A DNA stretch of 64,000 bases from Litoreibacter halocynthiae. GTDB taxonomy: Bacteria; Pseudomonadota; Alphaproteobacteria; Rhodobacterales; Rhodobacteraceae. The stretch lies in the NCBI RefSeq assembly GCF_004365635.1, contig NZ_SOBH01000002.1, positions 124,001 through 188,000 of the forward strand. Direction: 5' to 3'. Both the position numbers and the translations under genes were made by a program. Each line of letters starts with the position of its first letter. Position 1 is the first letter of the stretch. Below, in pieces: positions 25,996-34,354 of this stretch. The notes under the pieces were generated by a model. The model searched no databases, was not told where the DNA came from, and worked only from the letters and a program-made list of their open reading frames with translations.

Positions 25996-26550
25996 GTGGA
26001 TATTGGAAAAAGACTTCAAGCACTCCGAAAGGCACGTGGTCTGTCACAGCGTGAACTTGCCTATCGTGCAGGCTTGACGAACGGAACGATCTCGCTGATC
26101 GAGCAAAATAAGACCAGTCCTTCGGTCGCTTCGCTCAAGAGCCTTCTAGACGCAATTCCTATGAGTATTGCAGAGTTTTTTGCAAACATTGAACAGGAAC
26201 AACAGGCTAGCTATTTCTATGCTGCGGATGAGTTCATCGAAATTGCCCCACAATCTGATGGTGCTACCGTATCATTGCGCCAACTCGGACAAGCCAGCCA
26301 ACATGCGTTGCAACTTCTCGACGAAACTTATCCACCAAATGCCGACACCGGGCCCGAGCCGCTGTCCCATATTGGTGAAGAAGCGGGGATCGTGATCCAA
26401 GGCGAAATTGAGATCACGGTGGCGGATCAAGTTAAGGTGCTCCGAGTTGGCGAAGGGTACCTCTTTGACAGCCAATTACCCCACCGGTTCCGCAACGTAA
26501 GCGATTCCACGTGCCGGATTATCAGCGCCTGCACGCCACCGACCTTTTAG
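25996..26550 (+). CDS. puuR: XRE-cupin regulator, PuuR-like
   Basis: A 184-residue regulator with an XRE helix-turn-helix (about 4-58: LSQRELAYRAGLTNGTISLI) and a C-terminal cupin (about 115-180). The whole protein resembles E. coli PuuR, including SIAEFF after the HTH and a nearly identical C terminus (CRIISACTPPTF here). PuuR represses putrescine utilisation and is released by putrescine. The start is GTG 25996, giving the family's short N terminus. It is divergent from gabT, with the whole amine cluster nearby, so a polyamine-responsive role is likely; the exact targets are inferred. Confidence 0.85.
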   Translation: MDIGKRLQALRKARGLSQRELAYRAGLTNGTISLIEQNKTSPSVASLKSLLDAIPMSIAEFFANIEQEQQASYFYAADEFIEIAPQSDGATVSLRQLGQASQHALQLLDETYPPNADTGPEPLSHIGEEAGIVIQGEIEITVADQVKVLRVGEGYLFDSQLPHRFRNVSDSTCRIISACTPPTF

Positions 26551-26823
26551 CGTCGAAGCCCCGACAGTTCAGCTGCTTTGGGCCGACTACTACGGTATTG
26601 TCACACGAATTGTTTCGGTTGGAGTCGGCAACATTCTTGCGTAACGAATAAGTAGAAGTCCTATTTCAACCATTGAGCTGCACCGGCCCTTCCGACCCGA
26701 AAGCCAACTCTGCTGGTGGTGAAGTGGTCACGTCTGAAGGGGCGTCATTCCTATTAGTGGTCATCGGCTGCGACGCAGAAAATCTGACACTTCGGGCTCG
26801 AAGCAGACATTCACGGCAACAGC
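26551..26823. other. Intergenic region, no gene seen
   Basis: Open frames here are short and do not read as protein. The stretch around 26690-26815 (for example GCAGAAAATCTGACACTTCGG) has the flavour of degenerate intergenic sequence repeated in Rhodobacteraceae genomes, but I cannot confirm this without a search. It separates the regulator from the DUF815-tat operon. Confidence 0.3.
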
Positions 26824-27663
26824 CTAAACCGTCAGTCCCCGACGCCCCGCCAAATCGGTAAAATACTGCCACGCCACACGGCCAGAGCGGCCACCGCGGG
26901 TTTGTTGCCACTCGATGGCTTCGGCGCGCAGAGCGTCATCGTCGATCTGCACGTCATGCGCCGCGCAATAGCCGCGGATCATGTCGAGGTATTCGTCTTG
27001 CGTGCAGGGATGGAAGCCCAGCCACAGCCCGAAGCGGTCGGACAGGGATACCTTCTCCTCGGTCGCCTCGGAGGGGTTGATCGCCCCGCCCCGCTCGTTC
27101 TCGATCATGTCGCGCGGCATCAGATGACGGCGGTTCGAGGTGGCGTAGAAAATCACGTTCTCGGGGCGGCCTTCGATACCGCCATCCAGCACCGCTTTCA
27201 GCGATTTGTAATGCTGGTCGTCATGACTGAAGCTCAGGTCGTCACAATAGAGCACGAAACGATTGTCCGACGCGCGCAGCAGGTTCAGCAATCGCCCGAT
27301 GGAGGGCAGGTCTTCGCGCTGCACCTCTACCAGTTTCAGCGGCAGGCCAGCGGCCACGATGTCGTCATGCACCGCCTTCACCAGCGAGGATTTCCCCATC
27401 CCGCGCGACCCCCAAAGCAGCGCGTTGTTGGCGGCAAACCCGTGGGCGAATTGCAGGGTGTTGGCGTGCAGTGTGTCACGGGCGCGCTCGATCCCGATCA
27501 GCAGATCAAGGGCGACGCCGTTAACGCTGTGCACAGGCACAAGATGGTCGGGCTCGACATGCCACAGAAAGGCGGATGCACCGTCAAAATCGGGGGCATT
27601 TGCGGGCGGCGGCGACATGCGCTCCAACGCTTGCGCAATACGGTCCATCGGGTCGTCGATCAT
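26824..27663 (-). CDS. DUF815 family AAA-type ATPase
   Basis: A 279-residue ATP-binding protein. Walker A is LLWGSRGMGKSSLVKAV, Walker B/sensor regions read RFVLYCDDLSF and NVIFYATSNRRHLMPRD, and a C-terminal helical lid ends at RRGLTV. DUF815 proteins are MoxR/AAA-like ATPases of unknown task. The start is set at ATG 27663, ten bases after the tatC stop; ATG 27711, which overlaps tatC by 38 bases, would add 16 residues (beginning [12 protein letters not shown]) and is also possible. It is the last gene of the tat transcript. Confidence 0.82.
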   Translation of the reverse strand: MIDDPMDRIAQALERMSPPPANAPDFDGASAFLWHVEPDHLVPVHSVNGVALDLLIGIERARDTLHANTLQFAHGFAANNALLWGSRGMGKSSLVKAVHDDIVAAGLPLKLVEVQREDLPSIGRLLNLLRASDNRFVLYCDDLSFSHDDQHYKSLKAVLDGGIEGRPENVIFYATSNRRHLMPRDMIENERGGAINPSEATEEKVSLSDRFGLWLGFHPCTQDEYLDMIRGYCAAHDVQIDDDALRAEAIEWQQTRGGRSGRVAWQYFTDLAGRRGLTV

Positions 27664-27673
27664 GCCGCTCACG

Positions 27674-28591
27674 TTACGGGCCGCGATCTTCTGGATGACT
27701 CTCACCACCATCGGCATCCGCCTCGGCGTCGAGATCGTCGTCGTCGTCCCAAAGCCCCTGTTCACGCAGCTTGACCTCACGGTCCTTCTCGACGCGGGCA
27801 ACAAGGAAGATGGAGATTTCGTAAAGGCCGTAGACCACCACGAACAGGATCAGTTGGGTCGTCACGTCCGGTGGCGTCACCAAAGCGGCCACAACCAGAA
27901 TGCCGACAACGGCATATTTGCGCGTGCTGCGCAGCCCGTCAGCGGTGGCGAGACCCGCCTTGCCCATCAGTGTCAGCAACACGGGAAGCTGGAAGCACAA
28001 ACCAAAGGCGACGATCATTTTCAGCGTGATATCAAGGCTTTCGTTGACCTTACCGTTAAAGACGATGTCGATACCGGTCTCTCTGGTGGCCTCGGCCAAT
28101 TCTCCTGACGCGACCATTGCTGCGAAGAAGGAGGGCAGATCCGCAAAGCCCAGAAAGAACTGCATTGCCAGCGGAACCACGATGTAATGCGCGAAAGCCG
28201 CCCCCAGCGTGAACAGCAACGGCGACGCGACGAGGAAGGGCAGGAAGGCGTTCTTTTCGTTCTTGTAGAGACCCGGCGCCACGAAGCGCCAGAGCTGGTA
28301 GCCGATGACCGGAAAGGCCACGAACAGCCCGCCGACCATGGAAATGCGGATCAGCGTGAAGAAGTATTCCTGTGGTGCTGTGTATTGCATCACAGGGTTG
28401 GGATTGCCGAGCGAGCGCATGGTGTTCTCGATCGGAACCAGCAGGAAATCAAGAATGGCGCCGCCGAATGTGAAACAGATGATCATGCCGACGATAAACG
28501 CCATCGCCGCGCGGATCACGCGGGTGCGCAGCTCGGCCAGATGCTCGATCAACGGGGCGGAGCTGTCTTCGATATCGCTCTCGGCGCTCAT
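27674..28591 (-). CDS. tatC: Twin-arginine translocase subunit TatC
   Basis: A 305-residue six-helix core of the Tat pathway, which exports folded proteins carrying an RR signal. The N-terminal [19 protein letters not shown] is the conserved signal-peptide-binding face, and the loop [17 protein letters not shown] follows the second helix. An acidic C-terminal tail of about 25 residues extends past the usual end. It overlaps tatB by four bases. Confidence 0.95.
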   Translation of the reverse strand: MSAESDIEDSSAPLIEHLAELRTRVIRAAMAFIVGMIICFTFGGAILDFLLVPIENTMRSLGNPNPVMQYTAPQEYFFTLIRISMVGGLFVAFPVIGYQLWRFVAPGLYKNEKNAFLPFLVASPLLFTLGAAFAHYIVVPLAMQFFLGFADLPSFFAAMVASGELAEATRETGIDIVFNGKVNESLDITLKMIVAFGLCFQLPVLLTLMGKAGLATADGLRSTRKYAVVGILVVAALVTPPDVTTQLILFVVVYGLYEISIFLVARVEKDREVKLREQGLWDDDDDLDAEADADGGESHPEDRGP

Positions 28592-29169
28592 GTGTCGGCT
28601 TTCTTGGCTTTAGGCTTGGGCTTGGCTGTGGGCTTCGCCTTCGGCTTGGCGGCAGCTTTCGGTTTTGCAGCCGCTTTAGGTTTTGCAGCTGCTTTCGGCT
28701 TGGCGGCTGGCTTGGGCTTCGCAGTGGCTTTGGGTTTGGCTGCTGCTTTCGCCTTCGCCGCTGGTTTAGGCTTTGTGGCTTCGGCTTTTGCTTCTGCCTC
28801 TTTCGCCAAACGCGTTTCGGCGGCCTTCGCAGTCGAGGCTTTGATCTTTTCGGCAGCCTCGGCGCGTTCTTTGGCCAGCTTCTTGGTCTCGGAGCCGTCA
28901 GGGAATTTGTCAAAATTGGTCGCTTCGCGGATTTTGTCGAGCCCCATCTTCTTGGGGTTTGCCGCCGCTTTCACGGTCTCCGCCACGTCCTTGACGCCCG
29001 CCTCGTCGGCGGCATCTTCCATGGCACGGCTGAACTCGCGGGCCATGCGCTTTGCCTTAGCCGTAAATTGCCCCAGCGTACGGAACATGCCAGGCAGGTC
29101 CTTGGGGCCCACCACGATCAGGGCCACGAGCCCGATCACCAACAGCTCGGTCATGCCGATGTCAAACAT
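28588..29169 (-). CDS. tatB: Twin-arginine translocase subunit TatB with long Lys/Ala/Pro tail
   Basis: A 193-residue TatB. The membrane helix [20 protein letters not shown] is followed by [14 protein letters not shown], the hinge and amphipathic helix that distinguish TatB from TatA. The second half (about 110-190) is a low-complexity tail of [11 protein letters not shown]-like units. Such tails vary strongly between species and are probably disordered. It lies between tatA (42 bases upstream) and tatC (overlap). Confidence 0.93.
   Translation of the reverse strand: MFDIGMTELLVIGLVALIVVGPKDLPGMFRTLGQFTAKAKRMAREFSRAMEDAADEAGVKDVAETVKAAANPKKMGLDKIREATNFDKFPDGSETKKLAKERAEAAEKIKASTAKAAETRLAKEAEAKAEATKPKPAAKAKAAAKPKATAKPKPAAKPKAAAKPKAAAKPKAAAKPKAKPTAKPKPKAKKADT
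28609..28790. repeat. Imperfect short repeats encoding the TatB tail
   Basis: Degenerate units of GGCTTGGCGGCAGCTTTC type recur across about 180 bases and encode the K-P-K-A-A-A pattern. Codons vary between units, so the repeat is old or under selection for the amino-acid pattern. Confidence 0.6.
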
Positions 29170-29211
29170 GGCCTGTGCCCCTGTTCCGCATTCCCAACCT
29201 GCTCACGAAGA

Positions 29212-29424
29212 TCAGGCTTTGTCTTTTTCGTCTTCAGGTGTGACGTCTTTGACGGCCACGTCGGCGTCGTCCAGCTCTTTGGTGCTGTCATCGACACCCT
29301 TTTTGAAAGCGGTGATGCCTTTGCCGACTTCGCCCATCAGGCCCGAGATTTTGCCACGGCCAAAAAGCACAAGCACAACGACGGCGATGAGCAGCAGGCC
29401 CGGCAGTCCGATATTGTTCAACAT
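29212..29424 (-). CDS. tatA: Twin-arginine translocase subunit TatA
   Basis: A 70-residue pore-forming Tat subunit. It has a single N-terminal helix [16 protein letters not shown] with the family's FG hinge ([18 protein letters not shown]), then an amphipathic helix and a short acidic tail. It is the first gene of the tatA-tatB-tatC-DUF815 transcript. Confidence 0.93.
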   Translation of the reverse strand: MLNNIGLPGLLLIAVVVLVLFGRGKISGLMGEVGKGITAFKKGVDDSTKELDDADVAVKDVTPEDEKDKA

Positions 29425-29580
29425 GATTAGGTCTCCCTTGGTCGCACCCGAAAGCTGGGCGCGGATGAGTGTGTCTGCTCTCTATCTAGGGGCTCGAAGG
29501 GGTGGGGAAAAGGCGCAAAACGCCGCTGGTGCAGGGAAATCCGCATGAAATGTCACATGGCAGTGCTTGCAGGAAGTCTC

Positions 29581-29598
29581 CTGACAGGTTTATGTCAG
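29581..29598. promoter_or_regulatory. Operator-like palindrome CTGACA-N6-TGTCAG
   Basis: A perfect 6-bp inverted repeat with a six-base spacer, 55 bases upstream of the small monooxygenase-like gene and its YafY-type regulator gene. Palindromes with TGACA/TGTCA arms are, to my knowledge, typical targets of this regulator family, so it is probably the autoregulatory site of the gene pair. Confidence 0.55.
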
Positions 29599-29652
29599 TT
29601 GTGGGGTGCCACAAAGCTCATATGGAAACAGAATCACTTCAGGAGCTACCCA

Positions 29653-29970
29653 ATGACCAATACCGCCCAACCTCAGGTCGCCGAAATCGTTACCTTCTCG
29701 CTTAAAGATGGCACAGATGAAGCCGCTTTTCTCCAGACCTTGCGCACCACCCAAACCTGGGTGGATGGGATGCCCGGTTTTTTGGGACGTCAAGTGACGC
29801 GCGGCCCCGACGGGCGCTGGACCGATCACATCTTATGGACCGATGCGACTTGTGCGAAGGCCGCACAAGACAGTTTCGGCCAACAAGACTTCGCGCCTGA
29901 TATGGGCGAGGCCTTGAACCATGAAACCGTAGAAATGCGCCATGAGACTGTGTTCATGGCCGCCCCATAA
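29653..29970 (+). CDS. Small dimeric alpha-beta barrel protein, monooxygenase-like
   Basis: A 105-residue cytosolic protein. The pattern (VAEIVTFSLKDG, then a helix with FLQTLRTTQTWV, then FLGRQVTRGPDGRWTDHILW) resembles antibiotic-biosynthesis-monooxygenase/ferredoxin-like dimeric barrel proteins. Its reaction is unknown. The start is set at ATG 29653, since AGGAG lies eight bases upstream; earlier in-frame starts lack a site. The WYL regulator gene begins seven bases after its stop, so the two form one unit. Confidence 0.65.
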   Translation: MTNTAQPQVAEIVTFSLKDGTDEAAFLQTLRTTQTWVDGMPGFLGRQVTRGPDGRWTDHILWTDATCAKAAQDSFGQQDFAPDMGEALNHETVEMRHETVFMAAP

Positions 29971-29977
29971 TGCACAG

Positions 29978-30661
29978 ATGAGACGCACCGACCGCCTTTT
30001 CGATCTAATCCTGCTTCTCAGGGATGGTCGCCTGCACCGCGCCGAGGATTTGGCGCGGTCGCTGGAGGTGTCGGTGCGCACGATCTACCGCGACATGGAA
30101 ACCTTGCAGCTGTCCGGCGTTCCGGTCGAAGGGGAGCGGGGTATGGGCTACATGATGACCGCCCCGATCACGCTGCCCCCGTTGAACCTGACACTGGTCG
30201 AATTGGAGGCGCTGCATCTTGGCATGGCCATCGTCGGCGAGGTCGCGGACGAGGAGCTGCAAAAGGCGGCGCAGTCTCTCTCTGCCAAGATCGACGCGGT
30301 TCTGCCCGAGGACCGCACCACCCCACCAACCGGTTGGGGCTTCGCGGTCTACCCGTTCAAGGATGCTGCGAGCGGGTTCCGGTTCATGCCGCAACTTCGC
30401 ACCGCCATCCGGACACGACAGAAGCTCAGCATCACCTATGCCACCGCCGACGGCGCCCCGAGCGAGCGTGTCATCCGCCCGTTGCAAATGGAGTACTGGG
30501 GTCGGGTCTGGACCGTGTCCGCATGGTGCGAATTGCGCAGCGACTTTCGCGTGTTCCGCGCCGACCGCATACGTGCGCTGAAGCCCATGGCCGAACTGTT
30601 CGTCGAGGAGCAAGGCAAGTCGCTGGCCGACTTCGTGGCCCAGCAAAAAGCCAACTGCTAG
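29978..30661 (+). CDS. YafY-type transcriptional regulator (HTH + WYL)
   Basis: A 227-residue regulator. The N-terminal winged HTH reads RTDRLFDLILLLRDGR and VSVRTIYRDMETL. A WYL-type ligand-binding domain follows at about 125-200 (KLSITYATADGAPSERVIRP). Such proteins often control the small enzyme gene encoded next to them. The ATG at 29978 gives the normal family N terminus; an earlier start at 29942 would overlap the preceding gene. The 3' end overlaps the convergent DUF6314 gene by four bases. Confidence 0.85.
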   Translation: MRRTDRLFDLILLLRDGRLHRAEDLARSLEVSVRTIYRDMETLQLSGVPVEGERGMGYMMTAPITLPPLNLTLVELEALHLGMAIVGEVADEELQKAAQSLSAKIDAVLPEDRTTPPTGWGFAVYPFKDAASGFRFMPQLRTAIRTRQKLSITYATADGAPSERVIRPLQMEYWGRVWTVSAWCELRSDFRVFRADRIRALKPMAELFVEEQGKSLADFVAQQKANC

Positions 30662-31089
30662 ACGCGCTGGAAGCGCGAAATCATCCGGTAGTCCTTCGAC
30701 GGCCCGACAACCCGCCAGATCGATTCCCACTGAGGCCAGCGGCTGAAATCGTAACTCACATGGTAGAAATCCGGATCACAGTGGTGGTCATCATCCGGCA
30801 TCAGGCGATCCAGTTCGATCAAATGGAAAGGCCGCCCGTCTTCAAACTCGACGGCGATCTTGCCCGCGTGCTCCCCTTCAAAACCGCGCCAGATATAGCG
30901 GCGGGTGGCGAGCATTGCGGCTTGCTGGCCGTAGACCAACTCCCCCTCCTCCGCGTAGAGCAACTCCAACGGCCCCACGCGGGTGAAGTTGGCGGTGCCG
31001 GATAAACGACCCTCAATGTCATTGCGGCGATCTTCGATAATGCGCGCCAGCTGCCAATCACCTTCGAATTGATCCAAGCTTATATGCAT
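30658..31089 (-). CDS. DUF6314 family protein
   Basis: A 143-residue small soluble protein with an alternating strand pattern suggestive of a lipocalin-like barrel (FEGDWQLARIIEDR, then GPLELLYAEEGEL, RRYIWRGFE, DFYHVSYDF, SIWRVVGPSKDYRM). I recognise it as the DUF6314 family of Proteobacteria; no function is known. It is a single-gene unit converging on the YafY regulator gene. Confidence 0.7.
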   Translation of the reverse strand: MHISLDQFEGDWQLARIIEDRRNDIEGRLSGTANFTRVGPLELLYAEEGELVYGQQAAMLATRRYIWRGFEGEHAGKIAVEFEDGRPFHLIELDRLMPDDDHHCDPDFYHVSYDFSRWPQWESIWRVVGPSKDYRMISRFQRV

Positions 31090-31148
31090 CCGGTCCTCTT
31101 ACTGTGCATCGACACCGATCGTCCCTGCCCCACTGTCGCCGACAAACT

Positions 31149-31445
31149 TTAAGGCCCCGTTATCCGCGTGCCGTTCCATAGTAAAGCACGCCACCCGTCG
31201 GCAGGTGACCACTGGCTGCAATATTTGTCGCCTTCAACGCGCCAATCCCCCCGATTGCCGCGCCCGTTTGTGTAGCGTGTCCGAGTAGAGGCGTAGAAAT
31301 GCCGGCTCGCTTTGTCATAGATCAAGCCGCGATCCCGCAGCGCATTCTCACTCTTGGCGCCGGTCATCGGGTCCCAACCCGTATCTGTCCAACAGGACAA
31401 GCATATCACAATTGTTGCCGCGAGGGCAGCGACGCGCTGTCTCAT
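31149..31445 (-). CDS. Small exported protein of unknown function
   Basis: A 98-residue protein with an N-terminal hydrophobic leader (ALAATIVICLSC), which could be a signal peptide or a non-canonical lipobox. The mature part is Trp/Arg/Gly-rich (GNRGDWRVEGDKYCSQW, ALLWNGTRI) with one Cys besides the leader. I do not recognise a family. No homologous neighbour helps; it lies alone between DUF6314 and the divergent purB gene. Confidence 0.5.
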   Translation of the reverse strand: MRQRVAALAATIVICLSCWTDTGWDPMTGAKSENALRDRGLIYDKASRHFYASTRTRYTNGRGNRGDWRVEGDKYCSQWSPADGWRALLWNGTRITGP

Positions 31446-31526
31446 GGGCGCTATCTGCGGTTGTTCCTTATGGGGCGGCAGTCTAAGACCCCCTCACCTG
31501 CCACATAAACTATGAGAGCGCTTGAA

Positions 31527-32828
31527 ATGATCCCTCGCTATTCCCGCCCCGAGATGGTTGCCATCTGGTCCCCCGAGACCAAATTCCGCATCTGGTACGA
31601 GATCGAGGCCCATGCCTGCGACGCGATGGCCGATCTGGGCGTGATCCCGCGCGAGAACGCTGATGCGGTCTGGAAAGCCAAAGATGTGGAATTCGACGTG
31701 GCCCGCATCGACGAAATCGAGGCCGTCACCAAGCATGACGTCATCGCCTTCCTGACCCATCTGGCAGAGCATGTAGGGTCTGACGAAGCCCGCTTCGTGC
31801 ATCAGGGCATGACCTCTTCCGACGTGCTTGATACCTGCTTCAACGTCCAGCTTGTGCGCGCCGCCGATATCCTGATCGCCGATGTGGAAGGCCTGCTCGC
31901 TGCCTTGAAACGCCGCGCGCTAGAGCACAAAGACACCCTGCGCGTTGGCAGATCGCACGGCATCCACGCCGAGCCCACCACGATGGGCCTGACCTTCGCG
32001 CGCTTCTATGCCGAGATGGACCGCAACCTGACCCGCCTGCGCACCGCCCGTGACGAGATTTCCACCGGTGCCATTTCCGGTGCAATCGGCACCTTCGCCA
32101 ATGTCGACCCCGCCGTGGAGGCCCATGTCTGCGAGAAGCTGGGCCTGACGCCTGAACCCATCTCCACCCAAGTCATCCCCCGCGACCGCCACGCCGCCTT
32201 CTTCGCGGCCCTTGGGGTTGTTGCCTCCTCGATTGAGAACATCGCGACGGAAATCCGTCATATGCAACGCACCGAGGTTCTGGAAGGCGCGGAGTTCTTC
32301 TCCATGGGCCAGAAAGGCTCCTCGGCTATGCCGCATAAGAAGAACCCGATCCTGACGGAAAACCTCACGGGTCTGGCGCGCACCGTTCGCATGGCCGTCG
32401 TCCCCGCGATGGAAAACGTGGCGCTTTGGCACGAACGTGACATCTCCCACTCCTCGGTGGAACGCATGATCGGCCCTGACACGACAATCACATTGGATTT
32501 CGCCCTCGCGCGGCTGACGGGTGTGATCGACAAGATGCTGATCTTCCCCGACAACATGCTCGACAACATGAACAAGTTTCCCGGTCTGGTGATGTCCCAA
32601 CGTGTGTTGCTCGCTCTTACGCAAGCTGGTGTCAGCCGCGAAGATGCCTACGCGATGGTGCAACGCAACGCCCTGAAAGTTTGGGAGCATCGCACTGATT
32701 TCAAAGAGGAATTGCTGGCAGACGAAGACGTCGTGGCAGCCCTCGGCGCCGATGCAATCGAAGAGAAATTCGACATGGGCTACCACACGAAGCATGTCGA
32801 CACGATCTTCAAACGCGTGTTCGGCTAA
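31527..32828 (+). CDS. purB: Adenylosuccinate lyase
   Basis: A 433-residue enzyme of the fumarase/aspartase superfamily acting twice in purine synthesis (SAICAR to AICAR and adenylosuccinate to AMP). It begins MIPRYSRPEMVAIWSPE, the usual N terminus, so ATG 31527 is preferred over ATG 31512. TSSDVLDTCFN near residue 90 is the first conserved block. The catalytic loop signature is GSSAMPHKKNPILTEN. A strong terminator follows directly. Confidence 0.95.
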   Translation: MIPRYSRPEMVAIWSPETKFRIWYEIEAHACDAMADLGVIPRENADAVWKAKDVEFDVARIDEIEAVTKHDVIAFLTHLAEHVGSDEARFVHQGMTSSDVLDTCFNVQLVRAADILIADVEGLLAALKRRALEHKDTLRVGRSHGIHAEPTTMGLTFARFYAEMDRNLTRLRTARDEISTGAISGAIGTFANVDPAVEAHVCEKLGLTPEPISTQVIPRDRHAAFFAALGVVASSIENIATEIRHMQRTEVLEGAEFFSMGQKGSSAMPHKKNPILTENLTGLARTVRMAVVPAMENVALWHERDISHSSVERMIGPDTTITLDFALARLTGVIDKMLIFPDNMLDNMNKFPGLVMSQRVLLALTQAGVSREDAYAMVQRNALKVWEHRTDFKEELLADEDVVAALGADAIEEKFDMGYHTKHVDTIFKRVFG

Positions 32829-32852
32829 GGCCGCCACGACAATACTCTGCCC

Positions 32853-32881
32853 AAAACGCCCGCCATCTGCGCGGGCGTTTT
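32853..32881 (+). terminator. Rho-independent terminator after purB
   Basis: A perfect 11-bp stem, AAAACGCCCGC and GCGGGCGTTTT, with a seven-base loop and further T residues (TGATTTTTT). Confidence 0.88.
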
Positions 32882-32939
32882 GATTTTTTACAACCTCGTG
32901 CTATCTTTCCTGTCACACACCAACAGGAGAGACTCTCAG

Positions 32940-33101
32940 ATGAAGACCAAAACGCTCTTGGCCGCTCTGGCCCTCACCCTGACACCCGCACTCGCCTCGG
33001 CAGAGTGCGCCTTTGGTCAGCACAAGCAGGCTGCGTCGTGCCAAGCGGGGTCCACATGGGACGCTGAAACAGGCACCTGCGTGGCTCAGCCAACCGGCTA
33101 A
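32940..33101 (+). CDS. Tiny exported peptide with three cysteines
   Basis: A 53-residue protein starting MKTKTLLAALALTLTPALAS, a clear Sec signal peptide with cleavage probably after ALASA. The mature peptide is only about 32 residues and has three Cys in a spaced pattern (ECAF, SCQAG, TCVAQ). AGGAGAG precedes the ATG at a good distance, and the gene is bounded by terminators on both sides, so it appears to be a real single-gene unit. I know of similar small periplasmic peptides next to purB in Rhodobacteraceae, with no assigned function. Confidence 0.75.
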   Translation: MKTKTLLAALALTLTPALASAECAFGQHKQAASCQAGSTWDAETGTCVAQPTG

Positions 33102-33114
33102 AACACTGCAATCT

Positions 33115-33146
33115 AAAGGCGGCGCGGCTCATTCCGCGCCGCTTTT
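33115..33146 (+). terminator. Terminator after the tiny exported peptide gene
   Basis: The stem AAAGGCGGCGCGG pairs with CCGCGCCGCTTTT (one G-T pair) around a six-base loop CTCATT, ending in a short T-run. Confidence 0.82.
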
Positions 33147-33256
33147 GCTGCATTTGGCTAAAACCCCTCCTATCTCCCCCCGCTCTCCTCACAATCCGTT
33201 AACGCCTGCTTGGTCTACTGCGCGGTGCGAGAATACAATTGGGGACGGGACATGCC

Positions 33257-34354
33257 ATGGATTTGGTAGCACAACCGCGTGCGGGCGCGGGATTTGGCAT
33301 TGGTGGCAAGGTTGCCACCACGGCTTTTGCATTTGACGGGTCAGACAAGCCACTGCACCTCAGCGGCGCGCAAAAAGCGGCGGTGATCGTGCAAATGATC
33401 CTGCACGCGGGCGGAGCGATCCCGCTCTCGGTGATGTCCGAGGCCACGCAGGTGCATCTGGCCCGCGTCTATGCCTCCATGGGCCCGATCAACAAGGCGA
33501 CAGTGGCCTCGGTGCTGGCGGAATTTGCCGAGCATCTGGACGCGCATGGTCTCAGCTTTCCCGTCGACACCTCCGCCGCGCTGGATGCGCTGGAAGGCAA
33601 TCTCAGCGACAGCCTGTTGGCGCGCATGCGCCAGATCCATAGCCCGACCCTGCCCAAGAACACATGGGAGATGATTGCCGAGATTCCACCCGAGGAACTG
33701 GCCAAACGTATCACCACGGAAAGCCCGCGGGTGGCCGCGATCATCATGTCCAAGTTGCCGCCCGCCGCCTCCACCAATGTGATGGATTTGCTTGACATTG
33801 AAACGGCAAACGCCGTGACATTCGCGATCTCGGAAACAGGGGCGGTTCAATCTGAAACCGTTGATATTGTTGCGCAAACCATTCTTCAAAGCGGTGATGC
33901 CGGCACTGAAAGCGGAGCATTCACAGCCAAGCCTGTGGCCCGCGCGGCTTCCCTGCTCAACGCGGCAGGCGCCACCCAGCGCGACGCGGTGCTTGATGCA
34001 TTGGACACACTCGACGCCGTATTCGCCGCGCAGGTGCGCAAGGCGATCTTCACCTTCGCCGACATTCTGACACGGTTGCAGCCGACGGATGTGCCAGCTC
34101 TTATCCGCGTCCTGCCGGGCGACGAGTTGAACGCAGCCTTGAAAGCCGGATCGGAAGAACACGGAGACGTCGTCGATTTCATTCTGGAAAATCTGTCCAA
34201 ACGCATGGCCGACGCCATCCGCGAAGAGCTGGGCGAGATATCCCAGCTGACCGGCAAAGCCGCAGAGGCGGCGATGGGCAAGCTGACCGCTGCGATACGA
34301 CAGCTGGAGGAATCGGGCGATATAACCCTGATCGCTATCGAAGACGACGCCTAG
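33257..34354 (+). CDS. fliG: Flagellar motor switch protein FliG, isolated gene
   Basis: A 365-residue FliG, the rotor protein that meets the stator and transmits torque. Visible parts: N domain (LSGAQKAAVIVQMILHAGG), middle EHPQ-like segment in divergent form (HSPTLPKNTWEMIAEIPPEELAKRI), and C-terminal domain with VLPGDELNAALKAGSEE and FILENLSKRMADAIREEL, the torque helix region. The family match is good though divergent at the EHPQ motif. Start ATG 33257 follows GGGGACGGGA. No other flagellar gene is in the window. Confidence 0.83.
   Translation: MDLVAQPRAGAGFGIGGKVATTAFAFDGSDKPLHLSGAQKAAVIVQMILHAGGAIPLSVMSEATQVHLARVYASMGPINKATVASVLAEFAEHLDAHGLSFPVDTSAALDALEGNLSDSLLARMRQIHSPTLPKNTWEMIAEIPPEELAKRITTESPRVAAIIMSKLPPAASTNVMDLLDIETANAVTFAISETGAVQSETVDIVAQTILQSGDAGTESGAFTAKPVARAASLLNAAGATQRDAVLDALDTLDAVFAAQVRKAIFTFADILTRLQPTDVPALIRVLPGDELNAALKAGSEEHGDVVDFILENLSKRMADAIREELGEISQLTGKAAEAAMGKLTAAIRQLEESGDITLIAIEDDA

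Noticed and set aside
28187-29548. Plus-strand open frame with Ala/Phe/Gly-rich repeats
   Set aside because: It is the complement of the tatB/tatC region; the repeats mirror the TatB Lys/Ala/Pro tail.
33181-33256. CtrA site before fliG
   Set aside because: Only a half site (TTAACG) is present; the second TTAA at the right distance is missing.
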